A DNA stretch of 28,153 nucleotides from JBDHZK01 sp039811865 (GCA_039811865.1 JBDHZK010000018.1:1-28153), one strand, 5' to 3'; positions 6,922-22,138 are shown, counted from the stretch's first letter. Notes: generated by a model not told the origin, from the letters alone. Numbers and translations: made by a program.

Positions 6922-7817
6922 CGACCATCGGGGTGGGGGCGCAGTTGGCCGGAGCGGGGGCAAACCGGGCTGTGCGACGCCGCTCGGCCCGCGGAGGCCA
7001 GCACGCCGGCTGGGTGCACTACCTGGTGCTCACCGGCGTCTTGGCGGTCAGCGTCTACCCGCTGTACTACGCCTTCTTACTGGCCAGCTCGGACGCAGCC
7101 ACGATCGCCAGCCAGCCACTGCCGTCCCTGATCCCCAGGGGAAACTTCGCGGCCAACATCGGGCGCGTCTTCGATGCCGGCATCGGGTTTTGGCCGGCCT
7201 TCGCCAACAGCGTGCTGGTCGCGGTGATCACCTCGATCTCGGTGGTGTTCTTCTCCACCCTCGCGGGTTACTCGTTCGCGAAGCTGAGATTCCGCGGCCG
7301 CCGGGGGCTGCTGCTGTTCGTGATCGGCACGATGGCCGTGCCCACACAACTCGGCGTCGTCCCACTGTTCATCGTCATGGCCAGGCTGGAATGGACCGGG
7401 AAGCTGATCTCTGTCATCGTTCCCGGAACGGTCACCGCCTTCGGGGTGTTCTGGATGACTCAGTACCTCAGCGAGGCCCTCCCCTACGAGTTGATCGAGG
7501 CCGCCCGCGTCGACGGCTGCTCGATGATCCGGACCTTTTGGCATGTCGCCTTGCCTGCGGCCCGCCCTGCCGCCGGCATGCTCGGCATGTTCACCTTCGT
7601 CGGCTCGTGGACGAACTTCTTCTGGCCGTTCGTCGTGCTCGGGTCGAGCAATCCCACGTTGCCGGTCGCCCTGCAGTTGCTTCAGGCCACGTACTTCAAG
7701 GATCTCGCGTTGATCATGGCGGGGGTGGTCTTGGCCACGATCCCACTGGTGGCGCTCTTCGCGGTTGCCGGACGTCAGCTCGTCTCTGGCGTCATGGCCG
7801 GCGCGGTCAAAGGGTGA
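6918..7817 (+). CDS. Sugar ABC transporter permease, MalG/CebG-type
   Basis: The 299-residue second permease has the EAA loop EAARVDGCSMIRTFWHVALPAARP from residue 194. The first membrane segment is WVHYLVLTGVLAVSVYPLYYAFLL, preceded by a basic cytoplasmic tail with RRRSARGG. The C terminus (GRQLVSGVMAGAVKG) matches the usual ending of MalG-type permeases. The ATG at 6918 lies inside the stop of the preceding permease gene. No glycosidase gene follows, unlike classic cellobiose loci where a beta-glucosidase completes the operon. The next gene is an unrelated phosphatase with its own promoter signals. Confidence 0.93.
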   Translation: MTTIGVGAQLAGAGANRAVRRRSARGGQHAGWVHYLVLTGVLAVSVYPLYYAFLLASSDAATIASQPLPSLIPRGNFAANIGRVFDAGIGFWPAFANSVLVAVITSISVVFFSTLAGYSFAKLRFRGRRGLLLFVIGTMAVPTQLGVVPLFIVMARLEWTGKLISVIVPGTVTAFGVFWMTQYLSEALPYELIEAARVDGCSMIRTFWHVALPAARPAAGMLGMFTFVGSWTNFFWPFVVLGSSNPTLPVALQLLQATYFKDLALIMAGVVLATIPLVALFAVAGRQLVSGVMAGAVKG

Positions 7818-7840
7818 GCCCGCCAGCTCTTGTCGCACCG

Positions 7841-7871
7841 TTGAAGATATCCGCTCGTGCGGCACTAGGGT
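7841..7871 (+). promoter_or_regulatory. Candidate leaderless promoter of the App1-type gene
   Basis: TAGGGT at 7866-7871 fits the TAnnnT -10 pattern and ends seven bases before the ATG at 7879, so transcription would begin at the A of the start codon. TTGAAG at 7841-7846 is a possible -35 box with a long, 19-base spacer. No ribosome-binding site precedes the ATG, which agrees with a leaderless message. Confidence 0.5.
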
Positions 7872-7878
7872 TTCGCCC

Positions 7879-8913
7879 ATGACCAGCACGCGTCCCTTCA
7901 TCGCCGCGCGCATCGAGGAGCGCGTCGACACCCGCATCGAGGCGCTCATGCGCGCGGTCGGCTGGCAGGAGAAGGTGATCGGCTACACCGGTTACGGCAG
8001 TTCGCGCGGCGTCCGGGTGCTGGGGCGGGTGGTTCTGGTGCCCAAGCGGGCCAAGACCCAACTCGGAAAGGCGACCGAGGAGTTGATGAAGCGCCGGGGT
8101 TGGCGCAATTTCTTCACCGTCCCCTGCGGACGGCTACCGGTCACGATCGTGCTGGGTGAACGAACGCTCAACGTGGTCACCGACCGGGGCGGGTACCTGG
8201 ACGTCCGGATCCGAAACCATGGGCTCAACCCGGGCTGGCACAACGCCCTGGTGCGCTCCGCCGATGCGGAGCCGGCCGACGTCGCGGTGCAGATCGTCGG
8301 TGACGAAGCCACCTTCGGCATGGTCAGCGACATCGACGACACGATCATCACCACATCGCTGCCGCGGCCGATGATCGCCGCCTACAACACCTTCGTGCGC
8401 ACCGAGGCGGCCCGGCAATCGGTGCCTGGGATGGCAAAGATGTACCGGCAACTGCTCAGCGAGCACCCCGGCGCACCGCTGATCTTCGTCTCCACGGGGG
8501 CCTGGAACACCCAGCCGTTCCTGAAGCGCTTCCTGGCTCGGCACGGTTACCCCAACGGCCCGATGCTGATGACCGACTGGGGACCGACCAACACCGGCTG
8601 GTTCCGCTCCGGCGTGACGCACAAGCGCGACTCGCTGGCCGCGCTGGCCCGCGACTTCCCCGACATCAAGTGGCTGCTCGTCGGGGACGACGGTCAGCAC
8701 GATCCACAGATCTACGGGGATTTCGTGCGTGAGCATCCAGAGCGGGTCCGGGCGGTCGCGATCCGGCAGCTCACCCCGACCGAGCAGGTGTTGGCGCACG
8801 GTTCCCCCACCTCCCTCGACGAGGACGGGGAGCAGGGCGACGGGGACGTCCCCTGGGTGTTCGCCCCCGACGGGGACGGGCTACTGGCCGCGCTCGCCGA
8901 CGCGCTGGATTGA
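7879..8913 (+). CDS. App1-family (DUF2183) HAD-type phosphatase
   Basis: The 344-residue protein resembles the App1 catalytic-domain family, named for yeast phosphatidate phosphatase App1. The HAD-like signature DxDxT appears as DIDDT at residues 151-155. D151 is the expected nucleophile and D153 the general acid. Downstream, FVSTGAW would be motif II, a Lys in the GVTHKRDSL segment motif III, and LLVGDDGQHD motif IV. The N-terminal 140 residues form the accessory part found in bacterial members. There is no signal peptide or membrane segment. The substrate in bacteria is not established; a phosphatidate or other phosphomonoester is inferred from the family. The gene sits alone between the sugar operon and the topoisomerase gene. 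Confidence 0.88.
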   Translation: MTSTRPFIAARIEERVDTRIEALMRAVGWQEKVIGYTGYGSSRGVRVLGRVVLVPKRAKTQLGKATEELMKRRGWRNFFTVPCGRLPVTIVLGERTLNVVTDRGGYLDVRIRNHGLNPGWHNALVRSADAEPADVAVQIVGDEATFGMVSDIDDTIITTSLPRPMIAAYNTFVRTEAARQSVPGMAKMYRQLLSEHPGAPLIFVSTGAWNTQPFLKRFLARHGYPNGPMLMTDWGPTNTGWFRSGVTHKRDSLAALARDFPDIKWLLVGDDGQHDPQIYGDFVREHPERVRAVAIRQLTPTEQVLAHGSPTSLDEDGEQGDGDVPWVFAPDGDGLLAALADALD

Positions 8914-8955
8914 GCGCCACGCCGCGGACGCGGGCGCGTACGTTGGCGTCCGGTG

Positions 8956-8987
8956 CCCCGAGCGCGTAAGAATCGGGGCTGGCCCCG
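8956..8987 (+). promoter_or_regulatory. Alternative hairpins upstream of the topoisomerase gene
   Basis: TCGGGG at 8973-8978 can pair perfectly with CCCCGA at 8956-8961. Its CGGGG part can instead pair with CCCCG at 8983-8987. The two stems are short and mutually exclusive, and no transcript start is known here, so this may be a chance effect of GC richness. Confidence 0.25.
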
Positions 8988-9017
8988 CTGACCGGGCCAA
9001 GAGGAGAGCTGCCCCAC

Positions 9018-11453
<2,436 letters not shown>

Positions 11454-11482
11454 CCAGCCCAAGTTAGGAAATCTGGGGGCCG

Positions 11483-11512
11483 CGCTTGCCGTTCTCGCCC
11501 GAACGGCAAGCG
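11483..11512 (+). terminator. Stem-loop after the topoisomerase gene
   Basis: CGCTTGCCGTTC and GAACGGCAAGCG pair perfectly over 12 bp with a 6-base loop (TCGCCC), 30 bases after the stop codon. No U-tract follows, as is usual for actinobacterial hairpin terminators. It separates the topoisomerase gene from glgB. Confidence 0.75.
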
Positions 11513-11603
11513 GTTATGCCAAGTTGGTTACGACGCGTCTCCGGGCCGCCCCCGTTTGGTCGGCTGCATGGGCGGCGGCGCTTGCGGATGAGAAAGGGAC
11601 CTC

Positions 11604-13520
11604 GTGAACAACTTCGGCAACCTGAGTGGCCTGGACCTGCAGGGCTTTCATCAAGGCGGCGACACTGAGGCGTACAAGCGCCTGGGATCACATCTGGACA
11701 CGGTGCACGACCCTGAGCGTGGCGACTTGGCGGGCACCCGGTTTGCCGTGTGGGCGCCCAATGCCGCTCGAGTGCAGGTGATCGGCGACTTCAACTGGTG
11801 GCAGGGCGACGACATGGCGCTGGTGCCCGACACGGGCGTCTGGGCGCTGTGGAAGGAAGGCGTCGGGGAGGGCGCGGTTTACAAGTACCGGATCCACCAC
11901 CACGACGGCTCGTGGACGGAGAAGGTCGACCCCTACTCGGCGTTCAACGAGACACCACCCGGGAACTCCTCGATCGTCTACCAGACCAAGTACGAGTGGT
12001 CTCCCACCGAGCAGGCTTGGCTCGATCGCCGCGCCAACTGGAACCCGTACACCAGCCAGTTCAGCATCTACGAGCTGCACCTGGGCAGTTGGCGCAAGGG
12101 CATGTCGTACCTAGAGCTGGCCGAGGTGCTGCCGGCCTATGTGAAGTTCATGGGCTACACGCACGTCGAGTTCATGCCCGTCATGTCGCACCCGCTTGGG
12201 GCCAGTTGGGGTTACCAGGTCACCGGCTACTTCGCCCCCGACTCGCGCTTGGGCAAGCCGGACGATCTGCGGCACCTGATCGAGGCGCTGCACGCCGAGG
12301 GCATCGGCGTCGTCCTGGACTGGGTTCCGGGCCACTTCCCGAAGGACGAGTGGGCGCTCGGCCGCTTCGACGGCACCGCGCTGTACGAGCACGCCGATCC
12401 GCGCCAGGGCGAGCAGCAGGACTGGGGCACCTACGTCTTCAACTTCGGCCGCAACGAGGTGAAGAGCTTCCTGGTCAGCAACGCGCTGTACTGGATTCAC
12501 GAGTTCCACGCCGATGCCCTGCGCGTCGACGCGGTGGCTTCCATGCTGTACCTGGACTACTCGCGCAAGGAGGGCGAGTGGGTGCCCAACCAGTTCGGCG
12601 GCCGCGAGAACCTCGAGGCCATCGACCTGTTGCGCTACGTCAACCGTCACCTGTACGAGCGCGAGCCGGGCGTGATCCTGATCGCAGAGGAGTCCACCAG
12701 CTTCGGCGGAGTCAGCAAGCCGGTTTACGCAGGTGGGCTCGGTTTCGGCTTCAAGTGGAACATGGGCTGGATGAACGACTCCCTGCGCTACATGGAGTTG
12801 GACCCGATCTACCGGCAGTACCAGCACAACGACATGACGTTCGCGATGGTCTACGCCTACTCGGAGAACTTCATCCTGCCGATCAGCCACGACGAGGTCG
12901 TCCACGGCAAGGGCTCGATGCTGAACAAGATGCCGGGCGACGAATGGCAACAGTTCGCCACGCTGAAGGCGTTCTTCACGTTCATGTGGGGTTTCCCGGG
13001 CAAGCAACTGGTGTTCATGGGTCAGGAGTTCGCCCAGCGGCCGGAGTGGAACGAGGGCGTCGGCTTGGAGTGGTGGGTGGACGGCCTGCCCGGACACCGC
13101 GACGTCCGTGAAGTGATGCGCAGCGCCAACCTCGTGCAGGGCGCAACGCCCGCCCTGTACGAACTGGACTGCGACCCGGCCGGCTTCCAGTGGATCCAGG
13201 CCAACGACAACTCGGGCAACACGTTCGGTTGGGTGCGCAAGGACAGCTCGGGCGGAATGGTCGCCTGTGTGACCAACTTCTCGCCCCAGCCGCACCCGGA
13301 CTACCGGTTCTGGCTGCCCACCGGCGGCACCTGGACCGAGGTGCTCAACACCGACGACGTCAAGTTCGGCGGTACCGGCAACTACGTCAACGGCACCGTG
13401 GAGAGCTTCGAGGACAACGGCGAGAACTACTTCGTCTTGCAGGTGCCTCCGATGGCGACCGTCTGGATGGCGTTGCAGGCCAAGGACGACCAGGCCAAGG
13501 AAGTCACCGCGGCCGAGTAA
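11604..13520 (+). CDS. glgB: 1,4-alpha-glucan branching enzyme
   Basis: The 638-residue GH13 enzyme makes alpha-1,6 branches in glycogen or related glucans in the cytoplasm. A CBM48 module lies at about residues 40-115 (FAVWAPNAARVQVIGDFN). The (beta/alpha)8 barrel follows. The nucleophile is D309 (ADALRVDAV), the acid/base E362 (IAEES), and the third carboxylate D430 (SHDEVVHGKGS). Those signatures, with HGKGS, point to branching enzyme rather than GlgX or GlgE. It is shorter than E. coli GlgB (728 residues) because it lacks the extra N-terminal domain. The GTG start at 11604 has AAAGGGA about 5 bases upstream; the next usable start would remove part of the conserved N-terminal region. No other glycogen gene is adjacent. 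Confidence 0.95.
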   Translation: MNNFGNLSGLDLQGFHQGGDTEAYKRLGSHLDTVHDPERGDLAGTRFAVWAPNAARVQVIGDFNWWQGDDMALVPDTGVWALWKEGVGEGAVYKYRIHHHDGSWTEKVDPYSAFNETPPGNSSIVYQTKYEWSPTEQAWLDRRANWNPYTSQFSIYELHLGSWRKGMSYLELAEVLPAYVKFMGYTHVEFMPVMSHPLGASWGYQVTGYFAPDSRLGKPDDLRHLIEALHAEGIGVVLDWVPGHFPKDEWALGRFDGTALYEHADPRQGEQQDWGTYVFNFGRNEVKSFLVSNALYWIHEFHADALRVDAVASMLYLDYSRKEGEWVPNQFGGRENLEAIDLLRYVNRHLYEREPGVILIAEESTSFGGVSKPVYAGGLGFGFKWNMGWMNDSLRYMELDPIYRQYQHNDMTFAMVYAYSENFILPISHDEVVHGKGSMLNKMPGDEWQQFATLKAFFTFMWGFPGKQLVFMGQEFAQRPEWNEGVGLEWWVDGLPGHRDVREVMRSANLVQGATPALYELDCDPAGFQWIQANDNSGNTFGWVRKDSSGGMVACVTNFSPQPHPDYRFWLPTGGTWTEVLNTDDVKFGGTGNYVNGTVESFEDNGENYFVLQVPPMATVWMALQAKDDQAKEVTAAE

Positions 13521-13540
13521 TCAGGTCGAAATCAACGAAG

Positions 13541-13571
13541 CGAGGGCCCGGGAGATCTTCCCGGGCCCTCG
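13541..13571. terminator. Bidirectional terminator between glgB and gltD
   Basis: A perfect 13-bp stem (CGAGGGCCCGGGA with TCCCGGGCCCTCG) around a 5-base loop lies 20 bases after the glgB stop and 8 bases after the gltD stop on the other strand. Two converging genes share this single hairpin. Confidence 0.9.
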
Positions 13572-13579
13572 TCCATGCG

Positions 13580-15038
13580 TCAGACCATCAGCGGACGGTC
13601 CGTCGGGTTGATCGGACGGGGCAAGGTAGACGACCCGTTCAGATAGGCATCGACGCCGTGCGCGGCCGAGCGTCCCTCGGCGATGGCCCAAACGATCAGG
13701 GACTGGCCGCGACCGGCGTCCCCTGCGACGAACACGCCGGGCACAGACGTCTGGAAGGACGCGTCCCGCTCGATGTTGCCGCGGGCGTCCAGCTCGACGC
13801 CCAACTGCTCGACCAAGCCGGGCCGCTCCGGCCCGACGAAACCCATCGCGAGCAGCACCAACTCGGCCGGGATCTCCCGCTGGGTGCCCTCGATCGACTC
13901 CAGCTTTCCGCCGGCGAACTGGACCTCGGCCAGCCGCAGCGACTTCACGTTGCCGTCGGCGTCGCCGTCGAACTGCGTGGTCGACACGGCGTAGAGCCGC
14001 TCGCCGCCCTCCTCGTGCGCCGAGGCCACCCGGAAGATCATCGGGTAGGTCGGCCAGGGCTGGTTGACCGGACGCTCTTGCGTCGGCCGGGGCAGGATCT
14101 CCAGTTGGGTGATCGAAGCCGCCTCCTGGCGAATCGCCGTGCCGAGGCAGTCGGCGCCGGTGTCGCCGCCGCCGATGATCACGACGTGCTTGCCGGTCGC
14201 CAGGATCTGGTCGGTGACTTCCTTCCCCAGCGCCGCCTTGTTCGCCTGCGGCAGATACTCCATCGCCTGGTGGATGCCGTTCAGTTCGCGCCCGGGAACG
14301 TTCAGGTCACGTCCGACGGTCGAGCCGATGGCCAAGACGACGGCATCGAACCGGTCCAGCAACTGCTCGCCGGTGATGTCGACCCCGACGTTGACGCCGG
14401 CCTTGAAGACCGTGCCCTCGAGGCGCATCTGCTTCAGCCGCTTGTCGACGACGGACTTCTCCATCTTGAACTCGGGGATCCCGTAGCGAAGCAGACCGCC
14501 GATGGCGTCCGCCCGCTCATAGACGACGACCGTGTGCCCGGCCCGCGTCAACTGCTGGGCGGCGGCCAATCCCGCGGGCCCGGACCCGATCACCGCGACG
14601 GTCTTGCCCGTGTGCCATTCCGGGGTTTGCGGAATGACGCGGCGGTCGGCCCAGGCGCGGTCGATGATCGCGACCTCGACGTTCTTGATCGTCACCGGCT
14701 CCCGGTTGATGCCGACCACGCACGCCGTCTCACACGGCGCCGGGCAGAGCCGGCCGGTGAAGTCCGGGAAGTTGTTGGTGGCATGCAGCCGGTCGAGCGC
14801 ACCGCGCCAGTCGTCGCGCCAGATCAGATCGTTCCAGTCCGGGATCAGGTTGCCCAGCGGGCAGCCCTGATGGCAAAACGGAATCCCGCAGTCCATGCAG
14901 CGGCCCGCCTGAGCGGTGATGATCGGCAGGACGGCCGCGCCCGGCGTCCCCGGGTACACCTCGTTCCAGTCGTGCACCCGCTCCTGCACGGGACGCCGCG
15001 TCGCCACCTCGCGCGGCGTCTTCATGAAACCCCTCGGG

Positions 15039-15046
<8 letters not shown>
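13580..15046 (-). CDS. gltD: Glutamate synthase (NADPH) small subunit
   Basis: The 488-residue beta subunit passes electrons from NADPH through FAD and iron-sulfur clusters to the large subunit, which makes two glutamates from glutamine and 2-oxoglutarate. Two N-terminal Cys sets hold [4Fe-4S] clusters: C50, C53, C58, C62 (RCMDCGIPFCHQGC) and C101, C105, C109 (CPAPCETAC). The FAD fingerprint GSGPAG is at 154-159. A second dinucleotide motif, VVIIGGGDTGADC, near residue 295 would bind NADPH. The FAD-closing motif GVFVAGDAGRGQSL is near the C terminus. Length is normal for the family. Its ATG overlaps the end of gltB by eight bases, which indicates coupled translation of the two subunits. Confidence 0.96.
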
Positions 15047-19565
<4,519 letters not shown>

Positions 19566-19664
19566 GTTTTGGTCTCCCGTGTTCCGCGGCTCGGCCGCAT
19601 GGAGGTCGTGGGGGCGGCTTTCCCGGCCACCCCTGCGGGTCTTTCCGGCGGTTCGCAGACTCCT

Positions 19665-19704
19665 GGAACCGTGCACACCGTGCGCGAGCCTACTGCACGG
19701 TTCC
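19665..19704 (-). promoter_or_regulatory. 11-bp inverted repeat in the gltB leader
   Basis: Arms GGAACCGTGCA (19665-19675) and TGCACGGTTCC (19694-19704) pair perfectly across an 18-base spacer. On the gltB strand the spacer includes TAGGCT, a TAnnnT-type -10 candidate, so the arms could be two operator half-sites around a promoter or the stem of a leader hairpin. The left arm is about 100 bases before the gltB ATG. The regulator is unknown. Confidence 0.6.
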
Positions 19705-19723
19705 GGGCGGGACTGACCCGATT

Positions 19724-19752
19724 GTTTGCATGTTGGAATCCGGCATGCGAAC
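19724..19752 (-). promoter_or_regulatory. Second inverted repeat between lgt and gltB
   Basis: GTTTGCATG (19724-19732) and CATGCGAAC (19744-19752) pair at eight of nine positions across 11 bases. It starts about 12 bases after the lgt stop on the minus strand. It could be a weak terminator for lgt or a protein-binding dyad upstream of the gltB promoter. It has no U-tract. Confidence 0.45.
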
Positions 19753-19764
19753 GTTACCCGCTCG

Positions 19765-20682
19765 TCATTTGGCGGACTCCTCGTCCCCGGTGTCGGCCGT
19801 TGCCTTGGGTTGGCGCAGCACGGTCTTGGTCGCGGACTCGTCTCCCGCGGCCGGTGGAACGAGCCGAACCGACGGCTCAACTCCCGGCTTGACCGCGGCC
19901 AACCACGAGAACACGCCGACGGCCACCAGGAACATCACGATGGCGATGAACTGGTGGTTGCGCAGGCCGAGGATCGTCTCGGCCGGGTCGATGCGCAGAG
20001 CCTCCGTGCCGATGCGGCCCATCAGGTAGAGCGCGACGTACAGCCAAAACGTCTTGCCGCGCCCGAGGGGGAATCGCCTCCCCGCCCACAAGACGACACC
20101 CGCGACCGCAAGGTTCCACAGCGACTCGTAGGCGAACGTGGGGTGGAAGGTGGCGAAGGCCTCGTAGCCCGGCGGCCGGTGGGCCGGGTCGATCTCCAGC
20201 GCCCAGGGCAAGTCGGTCGGCAGCCCGAACAGTTCCTGGTTGAAGTAGTTGCCGAAGCGACCCATGGCCTGGGCGATCGCGATGCCGGGCGCCACGGTGT
20301 CGAGCACCGACGTCAGCCGGAGACCGTAGTGCCGACAGGCGGCCCAGGCCGCGAGCGCGCCGCCCGCGATCGCGCCATAGATGCCGATGCCGCCCTGCCA
20401 GATGTAGAAGACGGTCCAGGAATCGCGGCCGGGACCGAAGTAGTCCGGAAGGTGGGTGAGCACGTGGTAGATCCGCGCCCCGACGATACCGACCGGGATC
20501 GCCCAGACCAGGACGCCCTCAAGCTGATCGGGACGTCCCCCGCGCGCCTTCCAGCGCCGCGCGGACAGCGCCCAGGCGACCAGGATGCCCGCGATGATGC
20601 ACAGGGCGTAGAAGTGGATGGTCACCGGCCCGAGCTGGAAGCCACTGATGGGCGGGCTCGGAATCGACAATGACGTGGTCAT
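19765..20682 (-). CDS. lgt: Prolipoprotein diacylglyceryl transferase
   Basis: This 305-residue membrane enzyme transfers diacylglycerol from phosphatidylglycerol to the lipobox cysteine of prolipoproteins. It has about seven membrane segments. The Lgt signature GRFGNYFNQELFG is at residues 141-153, and the family's GARIYHV is at 68-74. The C-terminal tail after the last segment is charged (about 40 residues, ending TADTGDEESAK), an extension often seen in actinobacterial Lgt. The ATG sits in an ATGA overlap with the upstream SCO1 gene, and AAGGAGGT inside that gene's last codons is an almost ideal ribosome-binding site. Likely substrates in this window are the sugar-binding lipoprotein and the SCO1 protein. 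Its place after trpA and before gltB is a common actinobacterial order. Confidence 0.95.
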   Translation of the reverse strand: MTTSLSIPSPPISGFQLGPVTIHFYALCIIAGILVAWALSARRWKARGGRPDQLEGVLVWAIPVGIVGARIYHVLTHLPDYFGPGRDSWTVFYIWQGGIGIYGAIAGGALAAWAACRHYGLRLTSVLDTVAPGIAIAQAMGRFGNYFNQELFGLPTDLPWALEIDPAHRPPGYEAFATFHPTFAYESLWNLAVAGVVLWAGRRFPLGRGKTFWLYVALYLMGRIGTEALRIDPAETILGLRNHQFIAIVMFLVAVGVFSWLAAVKPGVEPSVRLVPPAAGDESATKTVLRQPKATADTGDEESAK

Positions 20683-21308
20683 CCGACCTCCTTGATCAGG
20701 AGTTCGAGGTCGTGGCGCAGGTCGCCGATCGGCGTCCCGGGCGTCCACACGATCAGGCCGTTGGATTTGGAATCGAAGCCGATCACCTGAGCGGTGTGGT
20801 TGACCTCGTAGCCCCCGGGCTTGGGCACCGTCGATTCGATCGAGACCCCGACCTTCTCGGCGAGCGCCTTGATCCTGGGCAGATCGCCGGTCAACCCGAC
20901 CAGTCCGGTGCCGAAGCGATCGAGGTAGGTGCGGATGACCTCGCGGGTGTCGCGAGCCGGGTCGACGGTGATCCAGATGAACTCGATCTTCGCGCGCTCG
21001 GGCTCGGTGAGCCGGTTGATCGCCGCCATCTGGTCGGCCAGGACCCCGACGCAGATGTCGGGGCACTTCGTATAGGCGAAGAAGACCAAGCGGACGGGCT
21101 TGGTGGGTGAGGTGCGCAGGTTGAAGGGTTTGCCGGCGGTATCGGTCAAGGTCACGTCGGGCATGACGTAGGGACGGTCGAGCCGCGCGCCCCGATAGCC
21201 GGCGGCGCTCGGGGCGGGGGTGGGCGAGGACGCGGGGGCGCAGCCGACGACGGCGAACAACAGGCCGATCAGCCCGAGCACCGCCGTCACAGCTAAGCGC
21301 ACCTTCAT
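20679..21308 (-). CDS. SCO1/SenC-family copper-chaperone-like lipoprotein
   Basis: The 209-residue thioredoxin-fold protein has a lipoprotein signal (AVVGC, C23), so it should sit on the outer face of the membrane. The copper motif CxxxC is C82-x3-C86 (TKCPDICVG), with the third ligand H171 (EVNHTAQVIGFD). All three SCO ligands are therefore present. SCO proteins deliver copper to, or reduce, the CuA site of cytochrome c oxidase. No oxidase gene is in the window. Its ATG overlaps the trpA stop by one base (TGATG) and its end overlaps lgt by four, so it is firmly inside the trp-lgt unit. It is itself a lipoprotein and so a substrate of the next gene's product. Confidence 0.92.
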   Translation of the reverse strand: MKVRLAVTAVLGLIGLLFAVVGCAPASSPTPAPSAAGYRGARLDRPYVMPDVTLTDTAGKPFNLRTSPTKPVRLVFFAYTKCPDICVGVLADQMAAINRLTEPERAKIEFIWITVDPARDTREVIRTYLDRFGTGLVGLTGDLPRIKALAEKVGVSIESTVPKPGGYEVNHTAQVIGFDSKSNGLIVWTPGTPIGDLRHDLELLIKEVG

Positions 21309-22138
21309 CAGCGGCCGCGTCGCACACCGGCGACGAGATCCGCGACGAGCGCCGAGAGTCCGCTCAGGTCGCCGGGGTTGCCGGCGTCGTCGGCGGCCAG
21401 GAGTTGCTTCACCAGCGCGGAACCGACGATCACCGCGTCGGCGAACTTGCCGGTTTCGTGGGCCTGGTCGCCGTTGGAGATCCCCAGGCCGACCCCCACC
21501 AGGACGTCGGGGTTGATCCCCCGGATGCGCTCCACCAGCCGCGGGGCGGCGTTCGAGAGTTCCGTGCGGGTGCCGGTTACCCCCATCACCGATGTCGCAT
21601 ATACCCAGCCGCGACAGGCGGCGCTCGTGGAGGCGATCCGTTCGTCGGTGGACGACGGCGAGACCAAGAAGACCCGGTCCAGGCCGTGCGCGTCGGACGC
21701 GGCGAACCACTCGTCGGCCTCATCGGGGGTCAGATCGGGTGTGATCAGGCCGGCGCCCCCCGCGGCCGCGAAATCGCGGGCGAAAGCGTCCACGCCGTAA
21801 TGATCGACGAGGTTCCAATACGTCATCACCAGGGCGGGCGTCCCGGCCGAGGCGACCGCCTCGACCGCGCCGAAGACGTCGCGGACGCGGACGCCGCGCT
21901 CCAGAGCCCGGGTCCCGGCCCGCTGGACGGCCACGCCGTCCAGGACCGGATCGGAATACGGCAGACCGATCTCGACCAGGTCCACCCCAGGTGTGTCCCC
22001 GTCACCGAGCAGCCGGCGCATCGCCCGAACCGACGTCGGCACGTCCGGGTAACCGACGGGCAGGTAGGCCACCACAGCGGCCCGGTTCTGCTCGCGGGCG
22101 GCCAGCAACGCGCCGCCCGACTTGCCTGGCTGGATCAT
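21308..22138 (-). CDS. trpA: Tryptophan synthase alpha subunit
   Basis: The 276-residue TIM-barrel subunit cleaves indole-3-glycerol phosphate to indole, which is channelled to TrpB. Catalytic acids fit E56 (VDLVEIGLPYSDP) and D67 (VLDG). The phosphate-binding end is the GVGLGISNGDQ segment near residue 215, and ATSVMGVTGTR forms the other conserved loop. It overlaps trpB by one base (TGATG) and the SCO1 gene by one base, so translation is likely to be coupled across the three genes. Length is normal. Confidence 0.96.
   Translation of the reverse strand: MIQPGKSGGALLAAREQNRAAVVAYLPVGYPDVPTSVRAMRRLLGDGDTPGVDLVEIGLPYSDPVLDGVAVQRAGTRALERGVRVRDVFGAVEAVASAGTPALVMTYWNLVDHYGVDAFARDFAAAGGAGLITPDLTPDEADEWFAASDAHGLDRVFLVSPSSTDERIASTSAACRGWVYATSVMGVTGTRTELSNAAPRLVERIRGINPDVLVGVGLGISNGDQAHETGKFADAVIVGSALVKQLLAADDAGNPGDLSGLSALVADLVAGVRRGR

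Noticed and set aside
19724..19762. GlnR-type box (GTnAC-n6-GnAAC) upstream of gltB
   Set aside because: GTAAC occurs on the minus strand, but the second half-site and spacing do not fit. I report only the inverted repeat.
19566..19880. N-terminal extension of gltB by about 100 codons
   Set aside because: The extension reads through the leader dyads. The ATG at 19565 has a ribosome-binding site and places the catalytic Cys 23 residues in, as expected for GltB.
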